DNA of 64,000 bases. Origin: Protea cynaroides (taxonomy: Eukaryota; Streptophyta; Magnoliopsida; Proteales; Proteaceae). Position 1 is the stretch's first letter, and every line of letters begins with the position of its first letter. The stretch is taken from the NCBI GenBank assembly GCA_028583415.1, contig CM053276.1, positions 64,441,071 to 64,505,070 on the forward strand, written 5' to 3'. Positions 57,116-64,000 of the stretch are shown piece by piece. Below the pieces are notes generated by a model. The model did not search any database, was not told the origin of the DNA, and was given only the letters and a program-made list of their open reading frames with translations. Position numbers and translations under genes: made by a program.

Positions 57116-59445
57116 TGTAAGACCCGTATCGAACTAACCGATCTTACCATCATGTACCAGGTCTACCTATCATGATCGAGCCAAGTGGACCAAGTGCGTG
57201 AAGAAACCACAAGACCAGGTATGAAGTTTAACCCAAAAACAGTCAAATATGAGGGTAGGATCGCATGCCTAAACAGGTATGATCGACCCCACTTCAAAAG
57301 AGTCCAACCCATGACTTTTTAGTCGTGGGGTTGCATGACTAGAAAAATGTAGGGTTGACGGATTCTGCAACCCTACATGCAACCCTATGATAGCAGACAG
57401 AATCCAGAAATTAGAAAACCTTCCTAATTCAAATGGGGTCTTTTTTAAACTCATTGGGACTTATTATGGAGAGTTTTTCTCTATAAATAGGACGTCCCTT
57501 AGCCTATTTCACTCCTTTAGAACCCTAATTGAAAGTGAGAGCAAGAGAAAGAGAAGGAAGAGAAAAAGAGAAGAAAACTTGAAGAAGGAGACTAAGGAAG
57601 AGGATGAAGTTCAAAGAAACCTCTGAATTAAGGTAGAACCTAATTCTCTACCTGAATAAGAGAGCCTAGAATAGTTTATGAAGAACAAAGGATTAGGAGA
57701 AACCCAAATCATCCATCCATGGATATATTCTAAGAGATTCCATGGACGAAATCATTATGGACAATGAATGGTGTATAAATTGTAGTTTTGAGCTATAGAA
57801 CAATCATAGAATGGACCATGATAGTAAGCCAAAGGATCCAATCATGAAGGAATGGACTGTAGAGTGAAAGATCGATATAGAATACGTGTGGTCGCACGTA
57901 GGGTCGAATGATATCTGACCCTACGAGACCATATAATCGACCACATGCCCTCGGGAAGTCACAGGGAGGGTGTGGTCGCACGTATGGTCGAATGGTATCC
58001 GACCCCACCAGCGACCCTACACCCTGGGGTCATAGAAACTACTAGCCTATGTGCTACCCCACCTGCGACCCTACAGTTTCAGTTAGTTTAAACAAATTAG
58101 AATTAATTCTAATTAAAATCTATCGACTTGTTAGGTCTTTCCAATGGTTTAAAAGTGAATTATAAAGCTTGAATGAGGATCTACTAGCAATCAAAGGTGA
58201 GGGAACAAGACCTAAACTAATTGGCTAATAATAAACTGTTTTCATTTATTGAGTCCAATACTATAAATGATTCTATGCTTGTATGATTGTAATATGCATA
58301 TCACATGTCATCTATTATTCATGTTATTACTGTTCATGCATATTTAATTTCGTTTATTATAACATGATGATGATAATGATGCTAGGAATAGATATATGAA
58401 TTTATGTGTGTGGTTAGTGTATTTGATGTGAGTGGAGCATCATGGGGAGGACGTGACACTGTGGTTCATCCTGGTCACCAGACTCTAGCTCTATCTTTAC
58501 TCAAGTCTTGTCCACTAACACGTATCGCCATTACCTTAGTAGAACTATTACGTCGTAGGGCATCAGGGGAGATGGTCTCGGACCGTGTAGTCTCTGACTC
58601 TGCCGGGGGGCCTTAGCTTTATCTCTATGGACGTATTGAGGGATGCTGGGGTGAGGCCTTGGATACACTGTTTGACATTAGGATTGGATAGTTGTGAGCC
58701 CAGTTTGCAAGCCCTCGCCAACAGGGGCTTACGTGTTGGTATGGGTAGAGCATCAGGGGAAGTGTGATGCGGTGCAGTCCTAAGCACTTTAGCTCTATCT
58801 TTATTCCATGGTGGGTGTATGTGGGGGCGGCAATGATGTTTGATCCATTGGGCGGTTCCACACATTCGTGTATAGAGGTGCGACGGCCACCTATCCTTTC
58901 TATTACACATTGCAAACTTATGAACCAGACCAAAGATATGAATTGAATGCATGCATATGTTTGTTGCATTGTTTTGTTTGCTCACTGAGCCGTGATGTGT
59001 GCTCACCCTTTTCAAATTCAAATATTTTTAGTTGATGATGCAGGTACGACAGTGGAAGATTATATGAATGCTCCAACATACGGGCATGCAGTGGCAATGG
59101 AGGCAGAAGTGATGATGGGGTCGCATGATTCATCATGCGAGTGCAACTCCTGTATTTATGATTAGATTTTGTTTAAGTTGTACAGACAATGTAATTGATT
59201 TAATTATTTTAATTTATGCCTTAGTCCTTTGGGAGATAATTGGATAATTTATTTACTTTATCACAGCTAGACTCTCAGTTCATTTAATATTAAAGACTTC
59301 TGCTATTGTGTATTTATTCTGATTTTTGTTGTGGATGCATATGGTTTAAGCAAACGGACACAGCCTATTCGAGATCCTGGTTAAACCGTTGGTTTATTGG
59401 CGATTCATCACACCGTTCTGAATAGTGCGGAATTGGGGTGTGACA
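57116..59445 (+). mobile_element. 3' LTR of element F
   Basis: 2330 bases. TATA box TATAAATA at 57482. The donor has lost one base (GTAGAA at 57633). It keeps the 90 bases missing from the 5' LTR and a complete conserved short frame at 59032-59165 (VDDAGTTVEDYMNAPTYG, HDSSCEC). Confidence 0.93.
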
Positions 59446-60381
59446 GTTGTGGTCTTAGTATATGTCGACCATACACTGTGTGGTCGATCCCTGTGGTCAC
59501 ACTACATGCGACCACAGCATGCGACCACACTATTTTTGGGAACTTCCCGAATAGCTATGGTTGACCCTGTGGTCGCATATCATGCGACCACACAATTTCT
59601 GGTAAGTTTTTCTCTTTCAGTCCAATTTATTCTTGAGTTTATTTCTCGGCTTATCAGTAGGGTTCATCCTATGGTCAACCTATGGCTATTAAATTATAGT
59701 TTTACATTATTATATACCCTAACCTATTCTCCATGATCCTTTTTGAGATTTGCTTAAGAAACCCCATAGTTGAGACCTTACATTAGGTTTGATGTCTCAA
59801 TTTACAATGGAAACTCCTTTTCTATGTGTTATATAGCTACTGAGACGAGTTCCATACCTTAAGCCTATTGTAGAGAGTCTGAACCTTATCTATAAAAACC
59901 CTTCTCCTAGCCTTTCTCTCCAAGCCTCCTTCTCCTTCTCTTCCTCTCTTAGGTTTAGGGTTTAAGGTTGCTCCAAAAGAGTGAGAGAGGGTAGAAGGAT
60001 GTCCTTTATATAGAGAGAAACTCTCCATTTAAAGCCCTCCAACAATTAGGAAAAAGATCCCCCTTGATTTGAAAAGTTTCTAAATCAAGGAGTCTGATCT
60101 TGCAACATGCGGTTGACTCATGTGGTCGCAAAATCCGTCAACCACACAATCCAAAATAGTCGACCACACGTGTGCGGTTTCATGTGTGTGGTCTCATGTG
60201 GTCGATCACACATATCGATCACACAAATCAAATTTACTGGTTTTTGATTTTTGATTGGTTTGCTCACCTAGCTTTGTGGTTTCTTCATACTATTGGTCCG
60301 TTAGAGCCAATTATGATGGGAGAACATGTCACGACACAATAACGTAAGGTTAGACCAGGTTTGTGGCGTATGGGTCTTACA
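59446..60381 (-). mobile_element. 5' LTR of element E, right piece
   Basis: It continues the 3' LTR-like sequence of E to its outer end (GGGTCTTACA at 60381). CGACCACA words at 59460-59600 and 60110-60235; TATA near 60005. About 45 bases expected at the F insertion point are missing. Confidence 0.88.
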
Positions 60382-61543
60382 GTAGAGGTGTACGAAGCAC
60401 GTGCGATGTTGGCAAACTATACTCAAGTGGGGAGGAGTAGGACAGGGATTCTTGCTGGAGTGTAGATTTATTTAGCACATGCCATGTTAAGTGATTGTTA
60501 ATTTGGGTATGATTGTGCTGTGGGTATATGATGTGTGGAGTATGAGAGTATGATACACGATCATTTTCCCGGTTACACCTTAGTGGGGACATGGTTAGCC
60601 TATGGGAGTAGGACGGGGATCTCTATTGGGGTGTAACCCTCTTGTTGTTATACTTATCATGCATCATACATCAACTTGATCAAATGACTTGTACTTTAGC
60701 AAATTGGGTGGATGAGCCACTGATTCATGGGTTTGCCTCGAGATCAGGGGTGTCATTGATTGTCTGGGTCTGACTCGAGATCAATGACAGTTCATCCAGT
60801 GACAAACCACTGATTTGCAAGGATCTGCCTCGGGATCAGGGGTGTCATTGATTTTCTGGGTCTAGCTCGAGATCAATGACAATCGAGTTAGTATACAGGC
60901 CGACCATGAATTACATACACACTTGATTACTACTCACAATTGCTTGTTTATTTGCTACTGTACTGAATTCATAATATTATTGTAGAGGATTGCATGAGTT
61001 TCTAATTCTTCTCATTGAGCTGGGATGTGAGCTCACCCCTTGATATCGAATATTTTTTAACTTTGATTGCATGTACCTCTTCTGTATCTGCTGCTATGAA
61101 TCCTATTAATATTAAGGGCATTCTCTTAGTGGAGGGCACTAAAAGGTCATGTCGAGGGCTGTACCTGTAAATACTGTGTTACGGGACCTGATTAAGTGCC
61201 TCGCCTTTATTTTGATATCCGTAGATAGATGCGGTTTGGTCTATCTACAGTATGTTATTTCAGATTTACTCTAGTTATTTAGTACGGAGTATATGTAATA
61301 TGAATATTACTTGTGAAACGGTTTGTAAGAGATAACAGACTTATTATATAATGATATCAATAAAAGCATTTATTTTCTATTGTGATTTTGCTGCAACTCT
61401 TATTATTCTGCTACAATGATTATTAATAGTGTAGACTGTGGGGTTTGCTAGTAGATCATTTTGGTTGTCGATCGCCTGAAGATTCGGGTTGTCTCTTGGA
61501 TGACTTGGATATCACGCTCGATTCCCTAGAATGAGCTGTGACA
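60382..61543 (+). mobile_element. Solo LTR D, right part
   Basis: It continues LTR D after E, with the TATGGGAGTAG and GGGATCTCTATTGGGGTGTAACC-like module at 60598-60643, and ends GAGCTGTGACA at 61543, where the C chromodomain resumes. With the left part D is about 2.43 kb. GTAGT before and ACAGT after are a possible but weak target duplication. Confidence 0.8.
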
Positions 61544-61635
61544 ACAGTTATGCTATTGAGGAAGCCACTTGGGAAAGTGAGAATGAGATGCAGGAAAAGT
61601 TTTTGCATTTGTTTGAAGACCCAAGTATGCTTTAA
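61544..61635 (+). pseudogene. pol: pol of element C, piece 3 (end of chromodomain)
   Basis: YAIEEATWESENEMQEKF then LHLFEDP and a stop at 61633-61635. It completes the chromodomain-like end begun before 36799, which confirms that D, E and F were inserted into C. Confidence 0.85.
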
Positions 61636-61653
61636 TTTTGGGGACGTTATTAT

Positions 61654-61666
61654 AAGTGGGGGGGAT
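61654..61666 (+). promoter_or_regulatory. Polypurine tract of C
   Basis: AAGTGGGGGGGAT right before TGTAAGACC. Confidence 0.8.
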
Positions 61667-64000
61667 TGTAAGACCTGTAGCCAGAATCCATTACTAATCC
61701 AGATTCCTTTTCTGCTAGGTCTTCCTATGTCGATAGGTATTGTATCTAGCATGGATCCAATGATGTATCCAAGTCTTAGGTGAGTTTCACTATCCAAACA
61801 TAATGGGTTAAGCATTATGGTGGACCATAGGTGGCCCATTAGGCATTCCAATGCATCGGGGCCAGTTAGCTGATCAAGGGGCTGTATTTTGGCCCAAGTA
61901 GCGATAGTGCCAACAGGTGTATCACCTGGTTGTCAGCCGTTAGCTCGAGTTCAAGAGTCACACTCTCTCTTTCCATGGGTTTCTATAAATAAGGAGCACA
62001 AGGCTCCTTATTTCCCTTCTTTGCCTTGTGGTGTATAAGAGTGGTGCTGTGGGGAGGTTTGGAGCTCAATCTTAAAGCTCAAGCCTTGTTCTTCTCCTTT
62101 AAGGTACGAACACTCATCTTTCCCCCTTTTTTATGTTGTTTAATGCAAAGGACCAAATGGTGGTTGCTCCACCATTAATGGTTTCCATTAATGGAGACCA
62201 ACCCAAACCCTAAAAGGTTAGGTTATTCACCCACCTCCATAAATAGAGATGTAAATGGAGTCTTGATGACTCCCATTTAGTGTACCAAGGGTAGAAAAGT
62301 GATTTTCGCCAACCAAAGTAACTACAAAGGGGTGGGGAGTCAAAGCTCCCCATTTTTGAGCTTGGTTCCCCCGCTGAATCTGGTTTCCCAGACTCAGCCG
62401 GTGGACCTGTGTTGGAGGATAGGCCATTGCCTCTATCTCCAGATCTGCCAAGGCTCTCCCTCCGCAAGGGTTAATGCCTTAGCCATATTTGGGTGGAGTT
62501 GAGCCTAAGGCTATACCGGTGGACACATTATCCACCAAAGCCTCCAACTAGCTCTCTGCAAGTGAACCCGCTGCCAGTTGGTGTTAAATTTGGGGTTCAT
62601 AACTGGAGACACTATATCTGGAGGCATGACCCTCCGGGTGACAACCTTCGATTAGTCTGTGGATTGACCCACAGGGTCCAGATAGACTTATGTGTTATCC
62701 AGAGGCAATGCCCGAGGAAACACCACCCAGCAGAGCCTCTCCATTGCTCTCTGGAAGCCTCCTGTTATGATAGTGCACATCCTGATGCAAAGCCAGATGC
62801 TTGACTAATCAATTGATTCCTCAGTTCAAACTTAGGTAGAAAAACCAGTGTCAGTCGGTGGGTAATTTTGGATGATGCATCCCCCAGAATCATCTGCCGC
62901 CTTATGTACTGATTGGCCTGACTATTTAGTGAAATTCATCGGGGACCAACCATGGGGTTTTTAGCTTATCTTGGGACCTGTGTATAGACATTTAGGACCT
63001 ATTTATTCTGGTTAAAAGTTACACAACTAACCTAATGAATTTATTATATTAAATAGGTATATTGACACGGGTAAGGAAGAAGCCTTCTACTGGTTTCGAG
63101 GTTCAACAGCACTTGTAGTGCCATCAAGTGAGGGGTAACTAAGACATATGACGCTTGTCTATGATTTATGTTTATAACATGCCATCTAATAATTATTTAT
63201 ATCTTAGTATACATTTGCATTATAACAATTATATTTGGTTGGATTGTATGTATGTTTGGGTATGATGGTTCGTGTGACGTGTGAGTACCCAAAGAAAGGT
63301 GACGTAAGGGTACACGGACCATATTGATGACGCTAATACCTTATTGGGGGCAAGGTGGTCCATGGGAGTGGTTCCTGGGATCTTTGCTGGGGTACAACCT
63401 TATTAATATTAATGTGTGTTCAACTATGTATGATGGCTTGTGTGACATGCGGTTACCCAGGGGAGGGTGGCTCACGGTTACACGAAGTACATTGGAATTG
63501 CTAGCACCTTAGTAAGGGCATGGTGGTCCATTGGAGTGGTGCCAGGGATCTCGGCTGGTGTGCAGTCCCATTTACTTTTATTCACATAATAAACATAGGT
63601 GGTATCATTTCCCCTATTTTTACACCATTTCTAGTAGGGGTTTAGGTATTGGTATAGACTCTACTCTCTCGGTCCGGGACCTGGCAGGGAGAATTGGATC
63701 GGCCTAGGGTCTTCGATGTTAGATGGGGTCTATGGTGGGAGGTGAAGAGCTTGAGCGTCAGGGACCTACTGGGGGGTTCGCTTATAGAAGTAGTTTAATG
63801 GTTCAGAATTGTGTATTCTGCTTCCACCTTGCCCGGTATATGAGAGTTGTAGGCCAAGGGACCATAGGTAGGGCCAAAAGCATTGGTCGAATCTCAATAG
63901 GATATCAAGTACAAACATTTACCCAGAGACTTATAATAAGGAATTGCATTCTATTTTATTGTATGATTCATGAATGTCATACCTGATTTCTTACTGAGCT
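61667..64000 (+). mobile_element. 3' LTR of element C, open at window end
   Basis: It starts TGTAAGACCTG after the purine tract. TATA box TATAAATA at 61984-61991, then a donor-like AAG/GTACGA at 62104. Two modules with CCATGGGAGTGG or CCATTGGAGTGG, then GGGATCT-x-GCTGG, lie at 63358-63405 and 63527-63570. At least 2334 bases; the end is not reached. No gene seen inside. Confidence 0.85.

Larger units (their letters stand above)
47510..59445 (+). mobile_element. Ty3/gypsy element F, complete but decayed
   Basis: Youngest layer of the C-D-E-F nest and close relative of A. Order: LTR, primer site, opposite-strand extra gene, word array, gag, pol, purine tract, LTR, 11.9 kb. Flanks TTTGT (47505-47509) and GTTGT (59446-59450) are a likely target duplication with one change. 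In the first 175 or so bases the two LTRs show about nine mismatches by eye. Confidence 0.93.
38070..60381 (-). mobile_element. Ty3/gypsy element E, interrupted by F
   Basis: Minus-strand element with 3' LTR (38070-40401), pol, damaged gag, primer site and a 5' LTR split by element F. Flanks GGAGA (38065-38069) and GTAGA (60382-60386) are a likely imperfect target duplication inside LTR D. Without F it is about 10.4 kb. It lacks the extra gene of A and F. Confidence 0.9.

Noticed and set aside
61456..62804. Overlapping frames at the start of the C LTR
   Set aside because: They cross the purine tract and LTR border on both strands and have no protein pattern.

Overview
The window is plant nuclear DNA made almost entirely of transposable elements. 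The evidence is plant-type Ty3/gypsy chromovirus pol genes with a C-terminal chromodomain (Tekay/Del-like), primer sites matching initiator tRNA-Met, Ty1/copia remnants, LINE fragments with a C-terminal RNase H, a Tat/Ogre-like LTR and a MITE. I see no intact host gene, rRNA, tRNA or CRISPR array. The species cannot be told from this sequence; a repeat-rich flowering plant fits best. Nearly all element genes are broken by stops and frameshifts.

Layout. 1-1968 is the 3' part of a gypsy LTR inserted into a minus-strand copia element (1969-5805), which itself sits in an older plus-strand copia element (5806-6252). 6253-12500 is low-information DNA with two LINE pieces, one LTR-like piece and a MITE carrying a long CCA-type microsatellite. 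12501-13000 is an assembly gap. 13001-17896 is the 3' part of gypsy element B (+).

From 17897 to the end the framework is gypsy element C (+), cut into three pieces (17897-18560, 35202-36798, 61544-64000). Element A (-, 18561-35201) sits in its RNase H region, flanked by perfect TATCC duplications. A solo LTR, D, sits in its chromodomain. Element E (-, 38070-60381) lies inside D, and element F (+, 47510-59445) lies inside the 5' LTR of E. Element A also holds a 4.37-kb Tat/Ogre-like solo LTR (25923-30296) flanked by perfect GTATG duplications.

The most interesting system is shared by A and F. Each carries, between primer site and gag, a long extra gene on the opposite strand (about 410-450 codons), resembling the putative plant transposon protein domain. 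It has a conserved 5' leader intron and diverges from gag across a short region filled with inverted CGACC/GGTCG words. The same words fill two places in every LTR, and the bases flanking the core differ between elements but agree within each element. The LTRs also share a possible leader intron and a short conserved reading frame in their 3' part, and gag and pol of F are separated by a possible 67-base intron. These are read by eye; no alignment or database search was run.
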